Source: Accumulibacter sp031732795 (GTDB lineage: Bacteria > Pseudomonadota > Gammaproteobacteria > Burkholderiales > Rhodocyclaceae). From it: a DNA stretch of 64,000 bases. Below, piece by piece: positions 33,930 to 42,815 of this stretch. How positions within the stretch are numbered: position 1 is the first letter of the stretch; each line of letters starts with the position of its first letter. The notes beneath the pieces are model-generated. The model did not search any database. It had not been told where the DNA came from and was given only the letters and a program-made list of their open reading frames with translations. Both the position numbers and the translations under genes were made by a program. The stretch lies in contig JAVMKC010000060.1 in the NCBI GenBank assembly GCA_031732795.1, positions 41,822 to 105,821 of the forward strand. The letters are read 5' to 3'.

Positions 33930-34648
33930 GAACCGGGCACGCCCGCAAATCGGATTATCAGGCCCAAGGGCCGACTTCATCAGGCTCAATTCAATACAAG
34001 CACGAAGGCACCGTGCCAAACGTCGCCTGTGCCCCTCTCGGACGCTGGACCGCGTAGCCGCTGACACGGGCCACTGTGCATCAGCCCGCCTACCCTACGG
34101 ACTCGCGTTTTGAATCGCTTGTAACGGCTGCAATCGCCGCGCTTGATCGCGTTCGCAAAGTCATTACCGACTCTCGGGGCCCTGTCTTGCAATGAGCATC
34201 CACCAACACGCACAGGAGCAACGACATGGAACAAGCCGAGACCTAACCGAACCGCGCGACCGCCCGCCGCGCTGGCGTTGCCGCAGGGATGTCCGCCGAA
34301 TCGGCAAAATCACCGCGTATAAGAACGACGACGAGGGGGCGTCCGCTGGACGGCGGAGGAAGCACCGAGACCCGCTGCCGAAGCTGCGCCCACCGACGCT
34401 GTGGTGACCACAAGCAAACTGAAGAAGTCAGCCCTACGCCCAAGGTGGAACACATCAAGCAGAATGGGGTCAAGCATCCCGGACTGGGCAAGGGTTTGGC
34501 GGTAACCTTGGACCCACTGGGGCACATTCTCTTTGACTCCCACATTTCATGTCGGTTATCGACGGGGTGATCTACGCTTATATAATCCTGTTGATTGAAT
34601 GGCGGAGTTGGGCGGAGGAGCCGAGTGACAACACTTGCGTTGTCTTCA
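33930..34648. other. Non-coding or decayed DNA after the NDT-like gene
   Basis: About 720 bases with short frames on both strands and none convincing. Composition is uneven, with an AT-richer start and a GC-rich middle (34250-34400). I found no second copy of the tRNA-Ser 3' end that would mark an integration site. It ends in repeat copy 2. Likely the remains of an integrated element. Confidence 0.45.
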
Positions 34649-34809
34649 GGAGCCTGTCGGACTTGAAACTGATCTACTGTGCCGGCAGAAAAGTGGTCTA
34701 TTTTTCTGATTTCTCGTAGCATAGACTCACTATGCGTCTCGAAATCAGAAAAAGCAGTCCCCACTTTTCCTCTCGACTCGCAACGATCGCCTGAGTCTGA
34801 CAAGCTTCC
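34649..34809 (+). repeat. Long palindromic repeat, copy 2
   Basis: Same orientation as copy 1: it begins ggagcctgtcggacttgaaa and ends gagtctgacaagcttcc, 161 bases. The central stem reads tctgatttc/gaaatcaga where copies 1 and 4 have the cccgatttc/gaaatcggg type, so both sides changed together. The inner gcata/tatgc dyad is retained. It ends 39 bases before the FIST gene start codon. Confidence 0.85.
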
Positions 34810-34848
34810 AGAGCCGTCCGCACATCGCCATGTGCTTGGAGTTCATTG

Positions 34849-36000
34849 ATGAGTCTTTTGCGCACCCTCTATTTTCCAGAACTCGATCAGGCCAAGATGT
34901 TGGACGCATTGCTCGATTGGCACGCCGAGACCGCCTCGACCGGAGCGCTGGCCTTGCTTCCCGAAGCCGAAAAAGATCAGGTGCCGCTGCTGCAGGCGAT
35001 GTACCGGGCAAATGGGTTAAGCTTGGTCGGCGCCCTTTTTCCGGCGATCATCGACGGCGAGCAGTTCCGTAGCCACGGAGCCTTGCTGCTTCCTTTCACC
35101 GAGATGCCCGATTCGGCGCTATTACCGAACTTGCCCGCCGACGCCAACGCAGCGGCGGCACGGATCGCCAATGCCGTCGAGCCCTTGCTGACGGATGCCG
35201 GGAATACGCTGTTTCTGATTTTCGATGCCATGTTGCCGAACATCGCGTCGATTCTCGACGCTTTGTACTTGCTGCTGGCCGATCGGGTCGTTTACGCCGG
35301 CGTCAATGCCGGTAGTGAAACGTTCCAGCCGATGTCCTGTCTGTTCGACGACCACAGTCTCGTCGCTGATGGAGTGCTTTGTCTGCTGCTGCCCGGCAAA
35401 CAGGGCGCAGCGATCGACCATGGTTATCTGGCGCCTAAAGAAATCATCACCGCCACCTCGACAGTCGGCAACCGGATCGTGAGTATCGATTGGCGACCGG
35501 CATTCGAGGTCTACCGCGAACAGGTGCATGACCTTTACCAAATCGATCTGACCGTTGACAATTTCTACCAGTACGCCACGCACTTTCCCTTCGGCATCGT
35601 CCTGGCAAATAACGAGCTAGTGGTGCGCATTCCGGTTGCCCTGGCGGACGATGGCTCACTGTTTTGCATCGGTGAGGTACCGGCAAATGCGATGCTGACT
35701 CTGCTCTACGCCCCGCAGGTCGATTCGGTGCGTAGTGTCAGCCGCATCCGTCAAATTTTGCACAATGATTTCGGTCCACTCGGTCCACGTGAGTTGCTGG
35801 TTTTCTACTGCGCCGGCAGGCGTCTGCACCTCGGGGACGATGCGCTCAAAGAATTGCATTCTCTCGGCTCGACCCTGAACGCGGCCAATGTCGTGGGCGC
35901 CTTGTCGCTCGGAGAAATCGGCAGCCTCAGCAATTGGGGCTATCCGCTGTTCCACAACGCCACGCTCGTTTGCCGACCGTGGGGTGAGCATGGAACGTGA
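34849..36000 (+). CDS. FIST-domain sensory protein
   Basis: A protein of 383 residues with a FIST N-domain (about 20-215; TGALALLPEAEKDQVPLLQAMY, LFLIFDAMLPNIASILDALYLLL and YAGVNAGSETFQPMSCLFDD) and a FIST C-domain (about 220-375; AFEVYREQVHDLY, FPFGIVLANNELVVRIPVALADDGSLFCIGEVPANAMLTLLYA). FIST proteins are cytosolic sensors thought to bind small ligands such as amino acids and relay to kinases or diguanylate cyclases. GGAG precedes the ATG. The last 11 bases overlap the histidine kinase start, a strong sign that the two act together. Confidence 0.87.
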   Translation: MSLLRTLYFPELDQAKMLDALLDWHAETASTGALALLPEAEKDQVPLLQAMYRANGLSLVGALFPAIIDGEQFRSHGALLLPFTEMPDSALLPNLPADANAAAARIANAVEPLLTDAGNTLFLIFDAMLPNIASILDALYLLLADRVVYAGVNAGSETFQPMSCLFDDHSLVADGVLCLLLPGKQGAAIDHGYLAPKEIITATSTVGNRIVSIDWRPAFEVYREQVHDLYQIDLTVDNFYQYATHFPFGIVLANNELVVRIPVALADDGSLFCIGEVPANAMLTLLYAPQVDSVRSVSRIRQILHNDFGPLGPRELLVFYCAGRRLHLGDDALKELHSLGSTLNAANVVGALSLGEIGSLSNWGYPLFHNATLVCRPWGEHGT

Positions 36001-37681
36001 ACGCGTCCTCACCATTCTCTATGACCTGGCGCTGGTCATTGGCAGCGAGGTGGATCTGTCATCGCTGTTGACGCGGACCCTGCAACGACTGCTGTTTCAT
36101 ACGTCTTTTCCTTCTGGTGTCGTGCTGCTCAATCTGAACCATGACGGGCACAGTCCGCAGACGCGCGCCGAAGTGGCAACGGTGATCGGCAATTTCGAGC
36201 TGGCACAACAGTTGGGTAAAACCCTGGTCATGTCGACGACCTTGGCGCGCGGCACGGCCGCCCTGCTTGAGGACCCGGAACTGCTGGCTTCCCTGCCCGG
36301 CTGCGGCAAATACCGCGTCTGCTTGCGTTTGCCGGTCGATGAAAATGCGATCATCCTGTTGATGGCTCCGTCGATGCCGGAAACCTCCTTGCCGATCACC
36401 CTGGTTTTTCAACCGGTGATGAGCAATCTGGCGAAAGCGATTCTCCTCTGTCGGCATCACAACGCCTATACCCGCTCGCTGGTCGATGCCAAGGCTCAGG
36501 CCGAGTCGGCCAACCGAGCGAAAAGCGCTTTTCTGGCCAACATGAGCCATGAGATCCGTACACCCTTGAACGGCATCATCGGGCTGGCCTACCTCGCCCG
36601 TCGCCACAGCACCGAGGAAGGCGTACGCGACCGTCTGGAAAAAATCTCGCAAGCGGCGCAGCATTTGCTGCAAGTGATCAACGACATTCTCGATATCTCG
36701 AAAATCGAAGCCGGCAAGATGCAGTTGGCCGACAATGACTTCGAATTTGGCACGGTGATCGACAATGTCCTCAGCCTGATCGACGACAAGGTTCGGGCCA
36801 AAGGGCTGATCGTGCGCAGCGACCTCGACCCACGGCTGCGCGGTTCGTTTCGCGGCGATCCGGTGCGATTGGGGCAGATCATCCTTAATTTTGCCGGTAA
36901 TGCCGTCAAATTCACCGAACACGGTTCGATCGATCTCCGCGTACGAGTCGTCGAACAGCATCCAGACCGTACGGTTCTTGTCCGGGTCGAAGTCCGTGAT
37001 ACCGGCATCGGTATCGATTTCGCCGACCAACAGCGACTGTTCCAGCCTTTCGAACAAGCCGACGCCTCATCGACCCGCCAGCATGCCGGCACCGGTCTGG
37101 GCCTGGTCATCGCCCGGCATCTGGCGCAGATGATGGGTGGGGAAGTCGGCATGGAAAGTCGCCCCGGCGTCGGCAGCACTTTCTGGTTCACCGCACGTCT
37201 GCAACCGAGCATTGCTAAGCCGCTCAACGGCAGCACGAGCCGCGTTCCGGCCGCCTGCCAGCAACTGCAGGAGCGCCACGCCGGCTGCCGGGTTCTGCTC
37301 GCTGAAGACAACATCATCAACCAGGAAGTCGCCCGCGCCCTGCTGGAGCAGGCGGGACTGCAGGTCGATATCGCCGAGAATGGTCTGGAAGCGGTGGCGA
37401 TGGCTCAGAAAACGGCGTATCGGCTGATTCTGATGGATATGCAAATGCCGGAACTGGACGGTCTGGACGCCACCCGCCGGTTGCGTGCCCTGCCGGCACT
37501 CGCCAAGGTGCCGATTCTGGCGATGACCGCCAACGCCTTCGAAGACGACCGGGAACGCTGTTTCGAAGTCGGCATGAACGACCATATCGGCAAACCGGTG
37601 GCGCCGGATCTGCTGTACAGCACCTTGTTGAGCTGGCTCGACAAGGCGGCTTCGTCTGATGGGTACACCGGCCGGTTGTAG
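35990..37681 (+). CDS. Soluble hybrid histidine kinase with receiver domain
   Basis: A protein of 563 residues without membrane helices. The N-terminal 150 residues look like a GAF-type sensor (LTRTLQRLLFHTSFPSGVVLL). A linker (QAESANRAKSAFLANMSHEIRTPLNGIIG) places the phosphoacceptor at His187. The ATPase domain has the N-box ILNFAGNAVKFTEHG and GTGLGLVIARHLAQMMGG. The C-terminal receiver (about 430-555) has ED in LLAEDN, the phosphoacceptor Asp in LILMDMQMPELDG (near 482) and Lys in GKPV. No Hpt or separate regulator is nearby, so phosphate probably passes to an unlinked partner. It overlaps the FIST gene by 11 bases. Confidence 0.92.
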   Translation: MERERVLTILYDLALVIGSEVDLSSLLTRTLQRLLFHTSFPSGVVLLNLNHDGHSPQTRAEVATVIGNFELAQQLGKTLVMSTTLARGTAALLEDPELLASLPGCGKYRVCLRLPVDENAIILLMAPSMPETSLPITLVFQPVMSNLAKAILLCRHHNAYTRSLVDAKAQAESANRAKSAFLANMSHEIRTPLNGIIGLAYLARRHSTEEGVRDRLEKISQAAQHLLQVINDILDISKIEAGKMQLADNDFEFGTVIDNVLSLIDDKVRAKGLIVRSDLDPRLRGSFRGDPVRLGQIILNFAGNAVKFTEHGSIDLRVRVVEQHPDRTVLVRVEVRDTGIGIDFADQQRLFQPFEQADASSTRQHAGTGLGLVIARHLAQMMGGEVGMESRPGVGSTFWFTARLQPSIAKPLNGSTSRVPAACQQLQERHAGCRVLLAEDNIINQEVARALLEQAGLQVDIAENGLEAVAMAQKTAYRLILMDMQMPELDGLDATRRLRALPALAKVPILAMTANAFEDDRERCFEVGMNDHIGKPVAPDLLYSTLLSWLDKAASSDGYTGRL

Positions 37682-37756
37682 GGCATCCCGCTGTCCGCTG
37701 GTCTGCTGTTAGAATCCAGGACACCGTTCGTTTGCCATTCCCTGCAGGAGTTCGCC

Positions 37757-38599
37757 ATGCGTTTCGCCGGTTCCGAGAATTACGTTGCCACCCGCGACCT
37801 GACCCTGGCGGTCAATGCCGCGATAACCCTGCAGCGACCATTGTTGATCAAAGGCGAACCGGGAACCGGCAAAACGATGCTTGCCGAACAGGTGGCCGCC
37901 GCACTCGGCTTGCCATTGTTCGAATGGCACGTCAAATCAACGACCAAAGCACAGCAGGGACTGTACGAATACGACGCCGTTTCCCGCCTGCGCGACTCGC
38001 AGCTCGGTGAAGCGCGGGTCGCCGACATCGGCAGCTACATCGTCAAGGGTGTCCTGTGGCAGGCTTTTGAATCACCGACGCAATCGGTGGTGCTGATCGA
38101 CGAGATCGACAAAGCCGACATCGAATTCCCGAATGATCTGCTGCGCGAACTCGACCGGATGGAATTCTTCGTTTACGAGACCCGCCAGAAGGTGCAAGCG
38201 CGGCATCGGCCAGTGGTGTTCATTACCTCGAACAACGAAAAGGAACTTCCCGACGCCTTTTTGCGCCGTTGTTTCTTCCATTACATCAAATTTCCCGACA
38301 AGGAGACGATGACCCGGATCATCGACGTCCATTTCCCCGGCTTGAAGCCGGCCTTGCTGCGGGAAGCGTTGGAAGTGTTCTTCGAGTTGCGTGAAGTGCC
38401 CGGTTTAAAGAAAAAACCGTCCACCTCCGAACTGCTAGATTGGCTGAAGCTGCTGCTCGCCGAAGACATTCCGCCGGAAGCGCTGCGCAGCCAGGATCGC
38501 AAGGTGATCATCCCACCGCTGCATGGCGCCTTGCTCAAGAACGAGCAGGATGTCCATCTTTTCGAACGGCTGATTTTCATGGCCCGGCAGAATCGCTGA
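37757..38599 (+). CDS. MoxR-type AAA+ ATPase
   Basis: A protein of 280 residues with Walker A GEPGTGKT (near 34-41), Walker B VVLIDEIDKAD, sensor 1 FITSNNEKELPDAFLRRC and the C-terminal winged helix region. It is a MoxR/CoxD-like ATPase that usually works with a VWA partner as a chaperone for metal cofactor or complex assembly. The partner gene follows 36 bases downstream, an almost invariant pairing. The target complex is unknown. Confidence 0.9.
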   Translation: MRFAGSENYVATRDLTLAVNAAITLQRPLLIKGEPGTGKTMLAEQVAAALGLPLFEWHVKSTTKAQQGLYEYDAVSRLRDSQLGEARVADIGSYIVKGVLWQAFESPTQSVVLIDEIDKADIEFPNDLLRELDRMEFFVYETRQKVQARHRPVVFITSNNEKELPDAFLRRCFFHYIKFPDKETMTRIIDVHFPGLKPALLREALEVFFELREVPGLKKKPSTSELLDWLKLLLAEDIPPEALRSQDRKVIIPPLHGALLKNEQDVHLFERLIFMARQNR

Positions 38600-38635
38600 C
38601 CGGTCACAGCAACAGATTCGGATGAAGGCCACACG

Positions 38636-39805
38636 ATGCTGATCGACTTCTTCATGCACCTCAAGGTCAGCCGGGTCCCGGTATCGATCAAGGAATTTCT
38701 GGCCTTGCTCGAAGCCTTACAGCAACGCGTCATCGAACACAGCCTGGACGACTTCTACCTGCTGTCACGCGCGGTTCTGGTCAAAGACGAAACGCATTTC
38801 GACAAATTCGACCGCGCCTTCGGCGAATATTTCAAAGGCGTCGAAGCCCTGCCGGGCATGGAGGTGCTGATTCCCGAAGACTGGCTGCGCGAAGCGGTGA
38901 AAAGACACCTCAGCGATGCCGACCGCGCCAAACTCGAAAAGCTGGGTTGGGAAAAGCTGATGGAAACCTTCAAGCAGCGTCTCGCCGAACAAAAGTCCCG
39001 CCATTCCGGCGGCAGCAAATGGATCGGTACGGGCGGCAGTTCGCCATTCGGCCACGGCGGCACCCATCCCGAAGGCATCCGTCTCGGCGGACGCAGCGAA
39101 AACCGCTCGGCGGTCAAGGTCTGGGAAAAGCGTGAATTCCGCAACCTCGACGACAGTGTCGAAATCGGCACCCGCAATATCAAAGTGGCTCTGCGACGGC
39201 TGCGCCGCTTTGCCCGCGAAGGCGCCGCCGAAGAACTCGATCTGGACGGCACCATCGCCGGTACGGCGCGCAACGCCGGCTGGCTGGACCTGAAACTGCG
39301 TCCAGAACGGCACAATGCCGTCAAGGTGCTGCTGCTGCTGGATATTGGCGGTTCGATGGACGACTATATCCGCCTTTGCGAAGAACTGTTTTCAGCGTGC
39401 CGCAGCGAATTCAAACATCTCGAATATTATTACTTCCACAACTGCGTTTACGACTTTCTCTGGAAAGACAACCGCCGTCGACATACCGAACGCATCCCCA
39501 CCCATGACGTGCTGCACAAATACGGCAGTGATTACAAACTGATCCTGGTTGGCGACGCGGCGATGAGTCCGTATGAAATCCTCATCCCACATGGCAGCGT
39601 CGAATACAACAATGCCGAACCCGGCGCAGTCTGGCTGCGCCGGTTGGTGGACACTTGGCCACACGCCATCTGGCTCAATCCTGAATCCGAACATTCCTGG
39701 ACCTATCGTCAGTCGACGACTCTGATCCATAACCTGCTGGGGGGACGGATGTTCCCTTTGACGCTGGACGGGTTGGCGCGCGGCATGCAGCTGCTGAGCA
39801 AGTAA
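38636..39805 (+). CDS. VWA domain protein, CoxE-like partner of MoxR ATPase
   Basis: A protein of 389 residues with a CoxE-like N-terminal helical part (IDFFMHLKVSRVPVSIKEFLALLEAL) and a Gly/Ser/His-rich linker (SRHSGGSKWIGTGGSSPFGHGG). The VWA domain has MIDAS residues near 235, read as DIGGS instead of the canonical DxSxS; DxGGS-type sites occur in this subfamily. The remaining MIDAS residues lie in the later GDAAMSP segment. It ends 13 bases before the chemoreceptor, which is convergent. It likely forms a complex with the upstream ATPase. Confidence 0.85.
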   Translation: MLIDFFMHLKVSRVPVSIKEFLALLEALQQRVIEHSLDDFYLLSRAVLVKDETHFDKFDRAFGEYFKGVEALPGMEVLIPEDWLREAVKRHLSDADRAKLEKLGWEKLMETFKQRLAEQKSRHSGGSKWIGTGGSSPFGHGGTHPEGIRLGGRSENRSAVKVWEKREFRNLDDSVEIGTRNIKVALRRLRRFAREGAAEELDLDGTIAGTARNAGWLDLKLRPERHNAVKVLLLLDIGGSMDDYIRLCEELFSACRSEFKHLEYYYFHNCVYDFLWKDNRRRHTERIPTHDVLHKYGSDYKLILVGDAAMSPYEILIPHGSVEYNNAEPGAVWLRRLVDTWPHAIWLNPESEHSWTYRQSTTLIHNLLGGRMFPLTLDGLARGMQLLSK

Positions 39806-39818
39806 ACACAGCTGGAAC

Positions 39819-41705
39819 TTACACGTGAAAGCCGTCGAGAAGCCGACAGGTGTTCTGTGCGTTACCCGATAGCGCCGACAGCGTGATACGCGCTTCCTGG
39901 ATGACGTGATCCTCAGCCTCGACACGCTGGCTGGTCAGTTCGCTGGTCTGCACCATCGCTGTCGTTGCGTGGCGCTGCGCGAGTGTCGACTGCGCGATTT
40001 CGCCAACACGGGAAATCGCTTCGTTCATTTTGGCGCTGATTTCCTTGATGCGTTGCGCCGCGAGATGCGATCTTTCGACGCTGCGGCTGACCGATTCGAC
40101 GGCTGAATCGACGGTCAGTCCGGCTTGACTGGTTTCTTCGTGCACCGCGGAAATCTTCCCGGTGATTTCAACGGTCGCCCTGGCAGTCCGTTCTGCCAGC
40201 TTGCGCACTTCATCAGCGACGACGGCGAAACCACGCCCTTGCTCGCCGGCACGTGCCGCTTCAATCGCCGCGTTGAGCGCGAGAAGGTTGGTTTGATCAG
40301 CAATACCTTTGATGACATTAATAATGCTGCTGATTTCCTGCGAGCGACTGTCAAGGTTCGCCATGACGCGTGCGAGTTCATTCACATGTGCGATCGAAAT
40401 CTCGGCGTCGGCGGCAACGGCGTCCACCTCGCGTGCGCTTTCCAGCGAAAGCTCGCCGGTCGCGCGGATCAACTGGTCGGTATCCTGCGCATTGTCGGCA
40501 ATTTTCGATGCCGCTTGCGTGATATCTTCGACGGCGACTGCATTGGCTCTTGAACTCTCAGTCAGATTGACCGATTCGCTCGCCAAGTGATTGATGTTGT
40601 CGTCGAGCCGGACGACGTCCGTACTCAGACGTTGCGCTTCGTCCTTGAGAGAAATCACCATGCGTTGCAACTGATCGAGAAACTGGTTGAAGGAACGAGC
40701 CGTTTCGCCGACTTCATCGTCCGACAGCACGTTCAGACGGACTCGCAAGTCGCCGCCACCACGCGAAATCTCGACCATTTTGCCGCGCACCTGGAGTAAA
40801 CCGCGCAGCATGCGACCCAACACGTATCGGACAAGAAACGCAGTGACTCCGGCGGTGATGAGCAAAGCAAGCACCAAACTGATCAGCAGACGATCGAGTG
40901 GTGCAAGCACCTTCGCTTTGTCAAGAGAAACGCCGAGCACCCAGTCCGTTCCCTTGATCGGCGCCAGGAAAAGAAAGCGATTGCCGTCACTGGTACGCGT
41001 TTCAAACATGGTGTTCGTCGTTTTCGCCTGAGCAATGCGCTCGGGCGTGAGATCTGGAAAGCGCTCACTGGCCGGCTTCATGACGCTTTCCTTGACTGGA
41101 TGGGCAAGCATGGTCCCGTCCTGATGCAGCAGGAAGCCAAAGCCTTCACCGGCCAATTTGATGCCCAGCACTTCACCGACCACGCGATCGATGAACAAAT
41201 CGGCTGCGACGACGCCAATTACGTGTTCGCCTTCCTTGACCAGTGAAGAAATTGAAATCACCAATTTCTTGTTGCCCGCATCTTCGTAGGGTTTGGTGAC
41301 GACAACCTGTGTTGCGCCGGCGCGCATGGCGTCCTGATACCATGGGCGTGCCGTCGGATCCCAGTCAGCCGGCAGATCGCTCTGCTCTTCGGAAAAGACA
41401 GAACGTTTGTCCGGAAAGCCGGCATATACCGAGTCGAACCCGCCGACCAGTTTCGTCGTGACGAAGAATTTCTCGGCGTCCGGTTTGACGATTACCGACT
41501 TGAGCGCATTTACCATCTGAGTCTTCGACGTTATCCATTCGCCAGTGGCCAGAGCGAAGCCGGTCGCCGTACCGCGCGTTTCCGAAGCGACCGAGTCGAT
41601 GAGTTGGGAGCGCATCTGGAGGTAGAACGCTGCGCCGAAGATCAACATCGACAGCGTGATCAGTGCGCTGACCAAGCAGGTCAGCCGCTTGTGCAAGGAT
41701 TTCAT
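39819..41705 (-). CDS. Methyl-accepting chemotaxis protein with dCache-type sensor
   Basis: A protein of 628 residues with membrane helix 1 (LVSALITLSMLIFGAAFYL) and a large periplasmic sensor with dCache features (YAGFPDKRS, WDPTARPWYQDAMRAG, GVVAADLFIDRVVGEVLG). Helix 2 (LLISLVLALLITAGVTAFLV) and a HAMP domain follow. The cytosolic signalling hairpin holds the near-universal INVIKGIADQTNLLALNAAIEAARAGEQGRGFAVVADEVRKLAERT. It reports ligand binding to CheA/CheW. The ATG at 41705 has no strong ribosome binding site. It ends near ATGACGTGATCC on the plus strand, convergent with the VWA gene. Confidence 0.93.
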   Translation of the reverse strand: MKSLHKRLTCLVSALITLSMLIFGAAFYLQMRSQLIDSVASETRGTATGFALATGEWITSKTQMVNALKSVIVKPDAEKFFVTTKLVGGFDSVYAGFPDKRSVFSEEQSDLPADWDPTARPWYQDAMRAGATQVVVTKPYEDAGNKKLVISISSLVKEGEHVIGVVAADLFIDRVVGEVLGIKLAGEGFGFLLHQDGTMLAHPVKESVMKPASERFPDLTPERIAQAKTTNTMFETRTSDGNRFLFLAPIKGTDWVLGVSLDKAKVLAPLDRLLISLVLALLITAGVTAFLVRYVLGRMLRGLLQVRGKMVEISRGGGDLRVRLNVLSDDEVGETARSFNQFLDQLQRMVISLKDEAQRLSTDVVRLDDNINHLASESVNLTESSRANAVAVEDITQAASKIADNAQDTDQLIRATGELSLESAREVDAVAADAEISIAHVNELARVMANLDSRSQEISSIINVIKGIADQTNLLALNAAIEAARAGEQGRGFAVVADEVRKLAERTARATVEITGKISAVHEETSQAGLTVDSAVESVSRSVERSHLAAQRIKEISAKMNEAISRVGEIAQSTLAQRHATTAMVQTSELTSQRVEAEDHVIQEARITLSALSGNAQNTCRLLDGFHV

Positions 41706-42815
41706 CGAACATGTTCTATTAAATGATTTGTCAGCGATAGGCTGCGTAATAATTCGAGTCTGCGCCGGCGTCTGGAACTTCGGTCGGTTCAACGCACACA
41801 GCGGTATTGGACCAACCAGCCTCCGCGCGGTGGGAGATCGAGTTTTCAGGACAATTCATTGTCTACGAAGGTGGAATCGAGCAAGCCGCCGCCTTTCCAA
41901 TCTACAGGTTTCTAGTAGAAGAGCGACACGGGATATCAGTGGCCAGAAATCGAAAGAAAATGAAAATCGGCACGGCCAGCTTAATGATATAAGGTGGAAA
42001 TAAAATTGCAAAAAGCAGGGAAATAGAGCCCGCCAAGTCGTTCAGCGCCTGATCAGGCGTCTTGTGGCGTAGCTCAGTGCTGTTGCGCACCAACGGACAA
42101 GATCGCCAGCATCTCAACTCGCCGCTTCTGGCTCGCCCAGTCACTCGCTTCGAGTTTTATCGTCCCCCCTGTCGGACTTGCGAGATCCACTGCATTGGTG
42201 GACAAGTGGCTAGTTTTTATACGATTCTCCATCGGGTCGCCCACTGGGCGCCTCGAACTTGGAAAAAACTGCCCTCGGTTTCCCACTCGATTCGCAACGA
42301 TCACTCAGGTCCGACCGATACTCCCGGCTTCGCTACCCTCGTGCGCATATCTATCGCCTACCTGGCTGACTCTGCAGTCAGACGCACCAAGCTGCCCTGT
42401 TCTGACGAATTCCACTGCAAAGCAACACCGCGTTTCTGCAGCAGATTGCGTGTAGAAAGAAAGCAGAACGCGTCTTTTGCGCGCCGCAACAACAGGTATC
42501 TGCTTGTGCCCGGCGCTTTCGTTTGGGGTTTGCGCGACAGTTGGCCGATGGGACCCAAACTTGAATTGCCAGGCGCGCAGAACTGGCGTCAGGACGAGCC
42601 GGTCTGTATCGAACGCCACCGCTTTGAGTAGTTGGACCCCATGAGCGGATTGGGATAGTCGGCCTTTGACTGGCGGTTAACCAAGTCGGAAGCGCCTCAA
42701 TACTCCTGAATTCGCGCGCCCGGATTGCGCGACATGATCCTGCGCCACAGGTGCGAGGGAGCCGTCGATCATGGACGGCCTCCCATGCCGATTTTGACCG
42801 TTTCCGGCGCGCCGG
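41706..42815. other. 1.1-kb region without a supported gene
   Basis: Upstream of the chemoreceptor and downstream of lpd. Frames on both strands are short and lack domains. The left part (41706-42060) is AT-richer and should hold the chemoreceptor promoter. Repeat copy 3 occupies 42170-42323. The right part up to lpd looks like decayed sequence. The 12-bp palindrome ccggcgcgccgg occurs just before the lpd stop, without a T-tract. Confidence 0.5.
42170..42323 (+). repeat. Long palindromic repeat, copy 3 (degenerate)
   Basis: The left end (tgtcggactt) and right end (cactcaggtccgacc) are recognisable, as are cctcgaacttggaaaaaactgcc and cccactcgattcgcaacgatc. The centre has diverged and lost the gcata/tatgc dyad. 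Same orientation as copies 1 and 2. It is the oldest-looking copy and lies in non-coding DNA. Confidence 0.75.

Noticed and set aside
33986..34234. Small minus-strand frame of 82 codons
   Set aside because: No domain, no ribosome binding site and atypical composition. It could be decayed DNA, but is not supported as a gene.
33052..34648. An integrase-type genomic island at tRNA-Ser
   Set aside because: No integrase gene and no second copy of the tRNA 3' end were found, so only the single accessory gene is reported.
34243..34803. A 186-codon minus-strand frame crossing repeat copy 2
   Set aside because: It reads through the palindromic element and shows low-complexity Ser/Arg/Pro content.
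42062..42631. A 189-codon plus-strand frame across repeat copy 3
   Set aside because: It includes the repeat and has no recognisable domain or start signal.
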